From Betaproteobacteria bacterium (lineage in GTDB: Bacteria > Pseudomonadota > Gammaproteobacteria > Burkholderiales > Usitatibacteraceae): a stretch of DNA of 64,000 bases. Below the pieces are notes generated by a model. It was not told the origin of the DNA and did no database searches. It worked only from the letters and a program-made list of their open reading frames with translations. The number at the start of each line of letters is the position of its first letter. The first letter of the stretch is position 1. The stretch covers positions 124,001 through 188,000 of the forward strand of contig JADJEZ010000002.1 of NCBI GenBank assembly GCA_016708825.1. Direction: 5' to 3'. Shown piece by piece: positions 57,385 through 64,000 of this stretch. The translations under genes were made by a program, and so were the position numbers.

Positions 57385-57842
57385 ACGCCACGCAGGCGTT
57401 CGCCCGCGGCTTCGAGTCGATCGCGCGGATCTTCGAGTTCACCTCGGAGTTCTTCGCGCGCGCGGGCGTGGACCCGCGGCTGCTTCCCACCGTGGACCTG
57501 GTGGTGGAGGAACTCTTCACGAACATGGTCAAATACGGCGCGGCGGCGGACCCGGGCACGGAAGTGCGGATCGACATGGCATCGGTGGAAGGCGGCGTCG
57601 AGGTTTGCCTCACGGACTTCGGCGTCGAGCCCTTCGACGTGACCCAGGTGCCCGATGCGGACACGAACCTGCCCATCGAGCAGCGCCGCCCGGGGGGCCT
57701 GGGGCTGCACCTCATCCGCCGGCTCGTGGATTCCTGGGGCTACGAGCATTCGCGGGAACGGCGGGAAAACCGGATCACCTTCAGGAAGACACTGGCGGGA
57801 CAGCCGGTGCCCGAGAACAAGCCGACCCAAGGAGAGGCGTGA
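57381..57842 (+). CDS. RsbW-like anti-sigma kinase (GHKL fold)
   Basis: A 153-residue ATP-binding protein. The N-box is VDLVVEELFTNMVKYG and the G-box region GGLGLHLIRRLVDSWGYEH. Such kinases phosphorylate a STAS partner or bind a sigma or other target. The start is GTG 57381, overlapping the phosphatase stop; the end overlaps the STAS start by one base. It is part of a phosphatase-kinase-STAS operon. Confidence 0.9.
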   Translation: MNATQAFARGFESIARIFEFTSEFFARAGVDPRLLPTVDLVVEELFTNMVKYGAAADPGTEVRIDMASVEGGVEVCLTDFGVEPFDVTQVPDADTNLPIEQRRPGGLGLHLIRRLVDSWGYEHSRERRENRITFRKTLAGQPVPENKPTQGEA

Positions 57843-57857
57843 TGCTGGCGATCGATC

Positions 57858-58136
57858 ATGGCGCGCAGGGGAGTGGTGGTCATCACCGGGCGGCTGGACG
57901 CCGCCCAGTGCCCGGCGGCGCAGGCGTTCCTCGACAAGGTCGACGGCACGGTGACGCTCGACTGCAGCGGGCTCGAATACATCTCCAGCGCCGGCCTGGG
58001 CGTGCTCCTGAAGACCCAGAAGCGGCTCCTCGCGGCATCGGGGAAGCTGCGGCTCGCGGGGGTGAATCGCCACCTCCAGGACATCTTCCAGTACTCGGGC
58101 TTCGACCAGATCTTCGAGATCGAACCGGCTCCCTGA
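57858..58136 (+). CDS. STAS-domain anti-sigma factor antagonist (RsbV-like)
   Basis: A 92-residue STAS protein: VVITGRLDAAQCPAAQAFL, LDCSGLEYISSAGLGVLLKTQ with the phosphorylatable serine, and QIFEI at the end. ATG 57858 has no ribosome site. A better start is ATG 57842 (MLAIDHGAQG), placed five bases after GGAGAGG and overlapping the kinase stop, but it is out of frame. Removing one G from the G4 run 57868-57871 joins the two as a normal 97-residue protein, so the true gene probably begins at 57842. Confidence 0.85.
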   Translation: MARRGVVVITGRLDAAQCPAAQAFLDKVDGTVTLDCSGLEYISSAGLGVLLKTQKRLLAASGKLRLAGVNRHLQDIFQYSGFDQIFEIEPAP

Positions 58137-58146
58137 TCCCGCTGCA

Positions 58147-58171
58147 CCAACTTTTCCGGCGCTCCGGCGTA
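58147..58171 (+). promoter_or_regulatory. ECF-type promoter before the sigma factor gene
   Basis: CCAACTTTTC (58147-58156), ten bases, then GCGTA (58167-58171). This fits ECF promoters with an AAC-containing -35 and a CGTA/GTC-type -10. The same two elements at the same spacing recur at 58968-58992. It suggests autoregulation. The -10 ends only three bases before the ATG, so the transcript from it would be leaderless or nearly so. Confidence 0.55.
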
Positions 58172-58174
58172 CTT

Positions 58175-58729
58175 ATGGACAAGGACAACGACCAGGCGCT
58201 GGTGGAGGGCTTCAGGAATGGCGACCGGGCGGCTTTCGCGGCGCTGGTGTCGCGCTACCAGCAGCCGATCTACAACGCCGCCTACCGCGTTCTCGGGAAC
58301 CCGGACGACGCCGCAGACATCGCGCAGTCCGTGTTCCTGAGGGTGGCGGAAAAGCTGGACGGCTATGATCCGCGCTTCAAGTTCTTCAGCTGGCTGTACC
58401 GGATCGCGATCAACGAATCGATCGACCTGCTGCGCCGCAACGGACGCGAGGCGCCGCTGGAAGAAGACGAGAACATGCCGGGCGCCGACAGCGCAAACCC
58501 GGAATGGCAGCTGGGCGAGGCGCAGCTCTCGCGCAGGGTGCAGGGGGCTTTGATGGGGATGAAGGCCGACGACCGGATCGTGATCACGCTCCGGCACTTC
58601 TCGGAATGCAGCTATCGGGAGATCGGCCTGATCCTGGACGTGGACGAGAAGACGGTGAAGTCGCGCCTGTTCGAGGCAAGGGGCCGGTTGCGGGGCCTCC
58701 TGAAGGACCTACAGGACACGAGAACATGA
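58175..58729 (+). CDS. ECF-family RNA polymerase sigma factor
   Basis: A 184-residue sigma factor. Region 2 is seen as LVSRYQQPIYNAAYRVLGNPDDAADIAQSVFLRV and FKFFSWLYRIAINESIDLLRR; region 4 as DDRIVITLRHFSECSYREIGLILDVDEKTVKSRLFEARGRL. It lies 38 bases after the STAS gene, and its stop overlaps the anti-sigma start (ATGA). The matching promoters before it and before the repeat-protein part are its likely targets. Confidence 0.93.
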   Translation: MDKDNDQALVEGFRNGDRAAFAALVSRYQQPIYNAAYRVLGNPDDAADIAQSVFLRVAEKLDGYDPRFKFFSWLYRIAINESIDLLRRNGREAPLEEDENMPGADSANPEWQLGEAQLSRRVQGALMGMKADDRIVITLRHFSECSYREIGLILDVDEKTVKSRLFEARGRLRGLLKDLQDTRT

Positions 58730-60264
58730 ATGCCGAGGAAATCGATCGCCTGATGTACGCGGTCCTCGACGGGGAGGCTTCCCCGGCGGAGGCCCGCGAG
58801 CTCGAACGCCTGCTCGCCGCCGATCCGCAGGCAAGCCACCGGTACGAGGCCCTGCAGCGGCTGTTCGCCGATCTCGGCCGCGTGCCGAAGGCGCGCCCTC
58901 CGGAGGGATTCCTGGACGAGATCATGGAGCGGGTTGCGCCACGCCCGGCGCGACCGGGGCGGCTGCGCCAACTTTTCGGGTGGTCGCGCGTAAGTGGACA
59001 AGAGTCAAACGCAAACAAGGCCCGGGGCAGCCACCCGGGGAGTTCAGCAAGGACCCATCGGGTATTCCGGCCGGGCCAACACACGGGGGACGAGAACATG
59101 AGCGGACAAGACAAGGGTTTTACGGGCAAGCGCAAGGCATGGATCGGCACCGGCATCGCGGCGGCCGCCGTGATCTTCGGCGTCTACTACGTGAAGGATC
59201 TCCCGGTTTCCGGCGAGAACCTGTCCGGAACGATCGCTCCCGCGCAGCGGTTCCGGGCCGACCAGCCCACCGCGGGCGATGTGAAGCTCGCCGACCCGTC
59301 GGGCACGCAAGCCTCGCAGGCCAACCCGGCAGCCCAGACCTCGAACGCCGCGTCGAGCGAGGCGGCCAGCCAGGCCGCCAGCCAGGCCGCGAGCAGGGCA
59401 GCGGACAAGCACGGTGGCGCGGTAAGCCAGGCCACGGATCAATCGGCTAGCCAGGCCGCCAGCCAGGCCACGATGAACCAGGGTGTCAGCCAGGCCACGG
59501 ATCAATCGGCGAGCCAGGCCGCGAACCAGGCCCGGTCGGCGCACAAGGCCGCGAGCGAAGCCTCGAGCCAGGCCGCGAGCCAGGCCCGTAGCGCCAACGA
59601 TGCCTCGAGCCAGGCCGCCAGCCAGGCCCGTAGCGCCAACGATGCCGCGAGCCAGGCCGCCAGCCAGGCCCGTAGCGCCAACGATGCCGCGAGCCAGGCC
59701 GCGAGCCAGGCCCGCACCGCCAACGAGGCCGCAAGCCAGGCCGCAAGCCAGGCGCGCACCGCCAACGAAGCGGCGAGCCAGGCCGCGAACCAGGCGCGCG
59801 CCGCGAACAAGGCATCGAGCCAGGCCGCGAGCCAGGCTGCGAGCCAGGCCGCGAACCAGGCACGCGTAGCCAACGAAGCGGCGAGCCAGGCCGCGAACCA
59901 GGCGCGCGTGGCCAATGAAGCCGCGAGCCAGGCGGCGAACCAGGCGCGCGTGGCCAGCCAGGCCGCGAGCCAGGCCGCGAGCCAAGCCGCGAACCAGGCC
60001 GCGAGCCAGGCCGCGAGCCAGGCCGCGAGCCAAGCCGCCAACCAGGCACGCACCGCCAACGAAGCCGCCAGCCGGGCCGCGAGCCAGGCCCGGTCGGCCA
60101 ATCAAGCGGCGAGCCAGGCTGCCAGTCAGGCAGCGAGCCAGGCCGCGAGCCAAGCGGCGAACCAGGCCGCGAGCCAGGCCGCCAGCCAAGCGACGAGCAA
60201 GGCCGCGAGCCAGGCCGCCAGCCAGGCGACGAGCAAGGCCGCGAGCGAGGCGATGAAGAAGTAG
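58726..60264 (+). CDS. Anti-sigma domain running into a membrane-anchored Ala-Ser-Gln repeat protein
   Basis: One open frame of 512 residues. Residues 1-75 are a typical anti-sigma N-terminus (IDRLMYAVLDGEASPAEARELERLL). Residues 90-124 look non-coding. From Met125 (ATG 59098, GGGGGACGAG upstream) comes a membrane helix (AWIGTGIAAAAVIFGVYYV), then about 340 residues of Ala-rich repeats (AASQAASQARSAND and variants). An ECF-type promoter lies inside the frame at 58968. A TAA at 58991 in the next frame would end the anti-sigma protein neatly after GWSRA if one base were miscalled. So this is either a true fusion or two genes, anti-sigma and repeat protein. Confidence 0.7.
   Translation: MNAEEIDRLMYAVLDGEASPAEARELERLLAADPQASHRYEALQRLFADLGRVPKARPPEGFLDEIMERVAPRPARPGRLRQLFGWSRVSGQESNANKARGSHPGSSARTHRVFRPGQHTGDENMSGQDKGFTGKRKAWIGTGIAAAAVIFGVYYVKDLPVSGENLSGTIAPAQRFRADQPTAGDVKLADPSGTQASQANPAAQTSNAASSEAASQAASQAASRAADKHGGAVSQATDQSASQAASQATMNQGVSQATDQSASQAANQARSAHKAASEASSQAASQARSANDASSQAASQARSANDAASQAASQARSANDAASQAASQARTANEAASQAASQARTANEAASQAANQARAANKASSQAASQAASQAANQARVANEAASQAANQARVANEAASQAANQARVASQAASQAASQAANQAASQAASQAASQAANQARTANEAASRAASQARSANQAASQAASQAASQAASQAANQAASQAASQATSKAASQAASQATSKAASEAMKK
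58968..58992 (+). promoter_or_regulatory. Second ECF-type promoter, before the repeat-protein part
   Basis: CCAACTTTTC (58968-58977), ten bases, GCGTA (58988-58992): identical elements and spacing to the site before the sigma gene. It lies about 105 bases before ATG 59098 and inside the upstream open frame. It is a strong candidate for sigma-dependent expression of the repeat protein. Confidence 0.55.
59340..60255 (+). repeat. 42-base tandem repeat array coding Ala-Ser-Gln repeats
   Basis: Imperfect in-frame repeats of 42 bases (14 residues, AASQAASQARSAND type), mixed with 12-base units coding AASQ or AANQ. In the first block (about 59570-59780) copies are nearly identical at DNA level; later copies drift to RVANE, RTANE and RSANQ. 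The array contains no spacers and is protein-coding, so it is not a CRISPR. Such DNA is prone to copy-number change and to assembly collapse. Confidence 0.9.
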
Positions 60265-60292
60265 CAGCCCTCGCGCAACATCCGCAGCACCG

Positions 60293-60318
60293 AACCGCCG
60301 GCCTCGCGCCGGCGGTTT
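60293..60318 (+). terminator. Terminator after the repeat-protein gene
   Basis: A ten-base perfect stem (AACCGCCGGC / GCCGGCGGTT) with a five-base loop, followed by TGCATTT. The T-tract is weak but the position, 28 bases after the stop and before the next gene, fits termination of the sigma operon. Confidence 0.6.
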
Positions 60319-60382
60319 GCATTTGGGGGTTCACCCCGTATGCTTCCCCGAACACGAGAAAAAAATGCGAGGGGGGAGACTC

Positions 60383-63316
60383 ATGCAAGGCCGATGCTTG
60401 TGCCTGTTGCTCATGCTGTTGCCGGCGATCGCCCACGCCGAGGACAGCCCGCTCGGCATGAGCGTCGTCGAGACGAAGGACCTGAAGCTCATCTACTTCG
60501 ACTCGCTCCGCTACATCGAGCCGCACACCATCCGCACGTTCACCAATTCCCTCGATTGGCAACGGCGCAATCTCGGGTGGGTGCCGTACGAGCCCACCAC
60601 GGTGCTCCTGAAGGATCTCTCCGACTTCGGCAACGCGGCCGCCATTTCCGCGCCGAGGAACCTCCTCATCTTCGATACCGCCCCGCTTTCCCGCGCGTTC
60701 GAGACTTTCCCGGCGAGCGAGCGCATGTACTCGCTCATGAACCACGAGCTGGTCCACGTCGCGACGGGCGACGGGCACTCGGAAGCGGACCGGAAGTGGC
60801 GCCGCCTCTTCCTCGGCAAGGTGGCCGCGCGCACGGAGAACCCGGAAACGCTCCTCTACAGCTACCTCACGGTGCCGCGCTTCACCGCGCCGCGCTGGTA
60901 CAACGAGGGCAGCGCCGTCTTCCTGGAGACGTGGATGGGCGGCGGCCTGGGCCGCGCGCAGGGCGGCTACGACGAGATGGTGTTCCGCGCGATGGTGCGC
61001 GACGGCGCGCACTTCTTCGACCCCCTCGGGCTCGTCTCGCGCGGCACGCGGATCGACTTCCAGGTGGGCGCGAACGCCTACCTCTACGGCACGCGCTTCT
61101 TCACGTGGCTGGCCCTCGCCCATTCGCCGCAGAAGGTGATCGCGTGGCTGCGGCGCGACGAGGCGAGCCGGCGCTACTACTCGGACCAGTTCCTGGAGGT
61201 GTTCGGCATTCCCCTCGAGCAGGCGTGGCGCGACTGGGTCGCGTTCGAGCGCGACTTCCAGCAGAAGAACCTCGCCGAGGTGCGCAAGTTCCCGATCACG
61301 CCGCAGCGCGACCTGGTCGCGAAAGCGGTGGGTTCCTCCTCGCGCGCCTTCTACGACGAGGCGAGCGGCACGCTCTACGGGGCCTTCCGCTATCCTGGCA
61401 CTGTCGAGCACGTCGGCGCGATAGACACGCGCACCGGCGCCACGCGGCGCATCGCGGACATCAAGCGCGCGATGCTCTACCGGGTCTCCTCCGTGGCGTG
61501 GGACCCCGGCACCAGCACCTTTTTCTTCACCAACGACAACCTCGCCTTCCGCGACCTCATGGCCGTGGACGTGAAGACGGGCGAGGCGCGCATGCTCCTC
61601 GAGGACGCGCGCATCGGCGAGATCGCCTTCAACCCGGTGGACCGGTCGCTCCTCGGCGTGCGCCACCGCAACGGCTTCGCGATGCTGGTGCGCATTCCGC
61701 ACCCGTACCACGTGGTCGAGGAGATCCACACCTTCGGCTACGAGAACGTTCCCTACGACCTGGACATCTCTCCCGACGGGAAGCTCGTGTCGGCCTCCAT
61801 GAGCGAGGTGAGCTCCGAGCAGTTCCTGCGCGTGTGGGAGATCGCGAAGCTGCGCGCCGGGGACGTGAAGCCCCTGAGCGAATTCCGCTTCGGCCAGTCG
61901 ATCCCGGAGAGCTTCGTGTTCTCGAAGGACGGCCGCTACCTCTACGGCAGCAGCTACTACACGGGAGTCTCCAACATCTTCCGCTACGAGGTCGCCACGG
62001 GCGAGGTCGAGGCCGTTTCCAACGCGGAGTCCGGGCTCTTCCGCCCCGTGCCGCTCGCCGACGGGCGCCTCATCGTGTTCGGCTACACCGGCGAGGGCTT
62101 CGTGCCGGCGACCCTCGAGCCGAAGCCGCTGAAGGACGTGAGCGCGATCCGCTTCCTGGGCGCCGAGGTGGCGGCGAAGCACCCGGTCGTCACCACCTGG
62201 CAGGTGCCGCCCGCGAGCACCGTGGACGAGGAGAAGCTCATCACCCACCGGGGACCGTACGCGCCGCTGCGCGAACTCGGGGTGAAGAACGCCTATCCCG
62301 TGCTGCAGGGCTACAAGAATTCCGTGGGCATCGGCTACCACGTGAACATCGAGGACCCGATCCCGTTCGCGCGGATCGGCGTGACCGCGGCGTGGACGCC
62401 CGACAAGGACCTGCTGTCCAGCGAGCGCGCCCATGCGGAATTCACGTACCGCTACCTCGGCTGGCGGGCGGACCTTTCCTGGAACCGCTCGGACTTCTAC
62501 GACCTCTTCGGCCCCACCATCCGCAGCCGGAAGGGCCTCGCGGTGAAGGGCGGTTACGACGACCTCCTCATCTACGACGAGCCGCGGCGCCTCGAACTCA
62601 AGTACGACCTGGCCTTCTACGACCGGATCGATGCGCTGCCCAACTACCAGAACGTGGGCGCGACCTTCGACCGGCTCTCGACGGCCCGGGTGGGGCTGCA
62701 CTACACGAACGTGCAGCGATCGCTCGGCGCCGTGGACGACGAGCAGGGCGTGGCGTGGGAAGTGGTCCTCAGCGGCAACCACGCCCGTGGCAAGGTGGTG
62801 CCGCAACTGCGGGGCGGATTCGATCTCGGCTACGCGCTCCCCCTGCCGCATTCCTCCCTCTGGCTGCGCGGCGCGGCGGGCACGGCGGACGGGGATCGCG
62901 ACGATCCTTTCGCGAATTACTTCTTCGGCGGCTTCGGCAACAACTACGTGGACAACGGCAGCGAGAAACGCTACCGCGAATTCGACTCCCTGCCGGGCTT
63001 CGAGCTGAACGAGGTGGGCGGCAGGAGCTTCGCGCGCCAGATGATCGAACTGAACCTCCCGCCGGTCGTCTTCGAGAACGTGGGCACGCCCGCCTTCTAC
63101 CTCACGTGGCTGCGCCCCCCTCTTCGCCACCGGCCTGTGGACGGATCCGCACGACCCGGCCGGCGCAGGAGCTTTGCGAGCGCGGGCCTGCAGGTCGATC
63201 TCCGTTTCAGCGTCCTGCACTGGTACAACATGACGCTCTCCGCGGGCTACGCCACGGGCTTCCAGGGAGGACGGCGTGCCGGTGACGAATGGATGATTTC
63301 GTTGAAGATCATGTGA
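60383..63316 (+). CDS. Outer-membrane metallopeptidase / beta-propeller / barrel protein
   Basis: A 977-residue exported protein starting at ATG 60383 (GGGGGGAG six bases upstream) with a signal peptide (CLCLLLMLLPAIAHA). Residues about 30-320 are a zinc-peptidase-like domain with HELVH (MNHELVHVATG) and a downstream glutamate (WYNEGSAVFLE), as in gluzincins. Residues about 330-620 have repeated propeller-like blades (LDISPDGKLVSASMSE, FSKDGRYLYGSSYY). The last 330 residues alternate as a beta-barrel (VGIGYHVNI, RYLGWRADLSWNRSDFYDLF). Near 63115-63175 the phrase is distorted; a shift at the C6 run and a compensating one near 63172 would give LFATGLWTDPHDPAG. It probably sits in the outer membrane. 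Confidence 0.78.
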   Translation: MQGRCLCLLLMLLPAIAHAEDSPLGMSVVETKDLKLIYFDSLRYIEPHTIRTFTNSLDWQRRNLGWVPYEPTTVLLKDLSDFGNAAAISAPRNLLIFDTAPLSRAFETFPASERMYSLMNHELVHVATGDGHSEADRKWRRLFLGKVAARTENPETLLYSYLTVPRFTAPRWYNEGSAVFLETWMGGGLGRAQGGYDEMVFRAMVRDGAHFFDPLGLVSRGTRIDFQVGANAYLYGTRFFTWLALAHSPQKVIAWLRRDEASRRYYSDQFLEVFGIPLEQAWRDWVAFERDFQQKNLAEVRKFPITPQRDLVAKAVGSSSRAFYDEASGTLYGAFRYPGTVEHVGAIDTRTGATRRIADIKRAMLYRVSSVAWDPGTSTFFFTNDNLAFRDLMAVDVKTGEARMLLEDARIGEIAFNPVDRSLLGVRHRNGFAMLVRIPHPYHVVEEIHTFGYENVPYDLDISPDGKLVSASMSEVSSEQFLRVWEIAKLRAGDVKPLSEFRFGQSIPESFVFSKDGRYLYGSSYYTGVSNIFRYEVATGEVEAVSNAESGLFRPVPLADGRLIVFGYTGEGFVPATLEPKPLKDVSAIRFLGAEVAAKHPVVTTWQVPPASTVDEEKLITHRGPYAPLRELGVKNAYPVLQGYKNSVGIGYHVNIEDPIPFARIGVTAAWTPDKDLLSSERAHAEFTYRYLGWRADLSWNRSDFYDLFGPTIRSRKGLAVKGGYDDLLIYDEPRRLELKYDLAFYDRIDALPNYQNVGATFDRLSTARVGLHYTNVQRSLGAVDDEQGVAWEVVLSGNHARGKVVPQLRGGFDLGYALPLPHSSLWLRGAAGTADGDRDDPFANYFFGGFGNNYVDNGSEKRYREFDSLPGFELNEVGGRSFARQMIELNLPPVVFENVGTPAFYLTWLRPPLRHRPVDGSARPGRRRSFASAGLQVDLRFSVLHWYNMTLSAGYATGFQGGRRAGDEWMISLKIM

Positions 63317-63334
63317 GCGCGGGCGCCGCACGCC

Positions 63335-64000
63335 ATGTCGTCTGAGCTCCTCGTGCGCGCCCTGGTCGCGTTGCTGCCGGTGCTCTGCTTTCTCGCAGCA
63401 CTCCTCTACCTCGACAGCTACAAGCTCGTGAAGCTGCGCGCCGTGGTCGCCGTGGTGGCCGTGGGCGCGGTGGTGGCCGGGGCGGGCTACTTCGTGAACG
63501 GTTGGCTGCTCGGCGTGCTCGAGATCGACTTCACGACCTACACGCGCTACGTCGCGCCGCCCGCCGAGGAGTTGCTGAAAGGGCTGGTCGTGGTCGCCTT
63601 GATCCTTGCCCATCGGGTCGGATTCCTCGTGGACGCCGCGATCTTCGGCTTTGCCGTGGGCGCCGGCTTTGCGGCGGTCGAGAACCTCCACTACCTGGGG
63701 CTCGCGCCGGACGCGGGCATGGGCACCTGGATCGTGCGCGGCTTCGGCACGGCGATCATGCACGGCGGCGCCACCGCCATCTTCGCGGTGATGGGGCTTG
63801 CGATGCGCGATCGCAGCCGGCGCACGGGCCCGGCGGCGTTCCTGCCCGGCTTCGCCGTCGCGACCGTGCTCCACTCGGCCTTCAACCACCTGCTCTTCTC
63901 GCCGAAGCTCTCCACCCTCGCGATCCTCGTCGTCCTGCCGCCGCTTCTCTACGCCGTATTCCAGAGGAGCGAAAAGACGGTGGGAAGCTGGCTGGGCCAG
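63335..64000 (+). CDS. PrsW-family intramembrane metalloprotease, C-terminus cut by window
   Basis: The frame opens at ATG 63335 and runs off the right edge (222 residues seen). It is a polytopic membrane protein with the PrsW/CPBP-like pattern: EE pair in APPAEELLKGLVV, Glu in FAAVENLHYLG, and histidines in TAIMHGGATAIF and LHSAFNHLLF. In Bacillus PrsW cuts an anti-sigma factor. Here it lies 3 kb from an anti-sigma gene with a membrane helix, so a similar role is possible but unproven. Confidence 0.85.
   Translation, partial: MSSELLVRALVALLPVLCFLAALLYLDSYKLVKLRAVVAVVAVGAVVAGAGYFVNGWLLGVLEIDFTTYTRYVAPPAEELLKGLVVVALILAHRVGFLVDAAIFGFAVGAGFAAVENLHYLGLAPDAGMGTWIVRGFGTAIMHGGATAIFAVMGLAMRDRSRRTGPAAFLPGFAVATVLHSAFNHLLFSPKLSTLAILVVLPPLLYAVFQRSEKTVGSWLGQ

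Noticed and set aside
59340..60255. Repeat array as a CRISPR
   Set aside because: Repeats are contiguous, in frame and coding, without unique spacers; no cas genes are near.
59486..63889. A 1467-codon minus-strand open frame opposite the barrel protein and repeat gene
   Set aside because: It is the antisense of clearly coding plus-strand genes; its composition is that of a shadow frame.

Overview
The window reads as a chromosomal segment of a high-GC Gram-negative bacterium, most likely a betaproteobacterium. The pointers are a FadR-type phosphonate regulator of the Burkholderiales kind, TRAP transporters, FixJ/LuxR two-component genes, outer-membrane barrels and class-2 heme A synthase. Genus cannot be fixed from sequence alone. 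Genes are dense and no gap exceeds about 240 bases. At least seven otherwise well-conserved genes are broken by one-base changes, most of them in short G/C runs. This looks more like uncorrected base-calling than gene decay, so most 'pseudogene' entries may be intact in the cell.

1-15.5 kb is a phosphonate catabolic island. A leftward operon encodes PhnCDE, an iron alcohol dehydrogenase, a second (2-aminoethylphosphonate type) ABC transporter, PhnW and a membrane sensor cut by the window edge. A divergent rightward operon encodes a GntR/FadR regulator, PhnA and PhnY. Together PhnW, PhnY and PhnA turn 2-aminoethylphosphonate into phosphonoacetaldehyde, phosphonoacetate, then acetate plus phosphate. 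A palindromic operator overlaps a strong promoter between the two operons. A Na/Pi transporter with a PhoU-like domain follows.

15.5-26 kb holds a TAXI-TRAP transporter divergent from a gamma-glutamylation pathway: glutamine-synthetase-like ligase, Fe-alcohol dehydrogenase, PuuD-like hydrolase and aldehyde dehydrogenase. There is no PuuB-type oxidase, which suits an amino alcohol better than putrescine. MarC, a broken SDR, a hemerythrin-like protein and heme A synthase follow.

27-37.6 kb is the most unusual part. A Crp/Fnr-type promoter precedes a small membrane protein, a CuA subunit II, a heme-copper subunit I lacking the active-site tyrosine, heme O synthase, SCO/SenC, a cytochrome b fused to ferredoxin and flavin reductase, a small anchored protein, a paralogous cytochrome b fused to two 4Fe-4S clusters and an MvhD-like domain, a second tyrosine-less heme-copper subunit I and a CtaA-like protein. 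I infer a nitric-oxide-reducing or related respiratory system with NAD(P)H- and low-potential-donor inputs. A Crp/Fnr regulator, a LOV-domain blue-light histidine kinase, its FixJ-type regulator and an HD-GYP phosphodiesterase follow directly.

41-56 kb is mixed: a condensation-type acyltransferase, DsrC/TusE-like and PsiF-like proteins, a sulfide:quinone-reductase-like flavoprotein, an exported rhodanese, an EAL/HDOD protein, tRNA-Arg(ACG), CBS, aldo/keto reductase and gamma-glutamyltransferase genes, and a degenerate GGDEF protein.

56-64 kb has a partner-switching module (RsbU/RsbW/RsbV-like) next to an ECF sigma factor. An anti-sigma reading frame runs on into a long Ala-Ser-Gln repeat protein, with two matching ECF-type promoters. 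A metallopeptidase-propeller-barrel protein and the start of a PrsW-type protease end the window.
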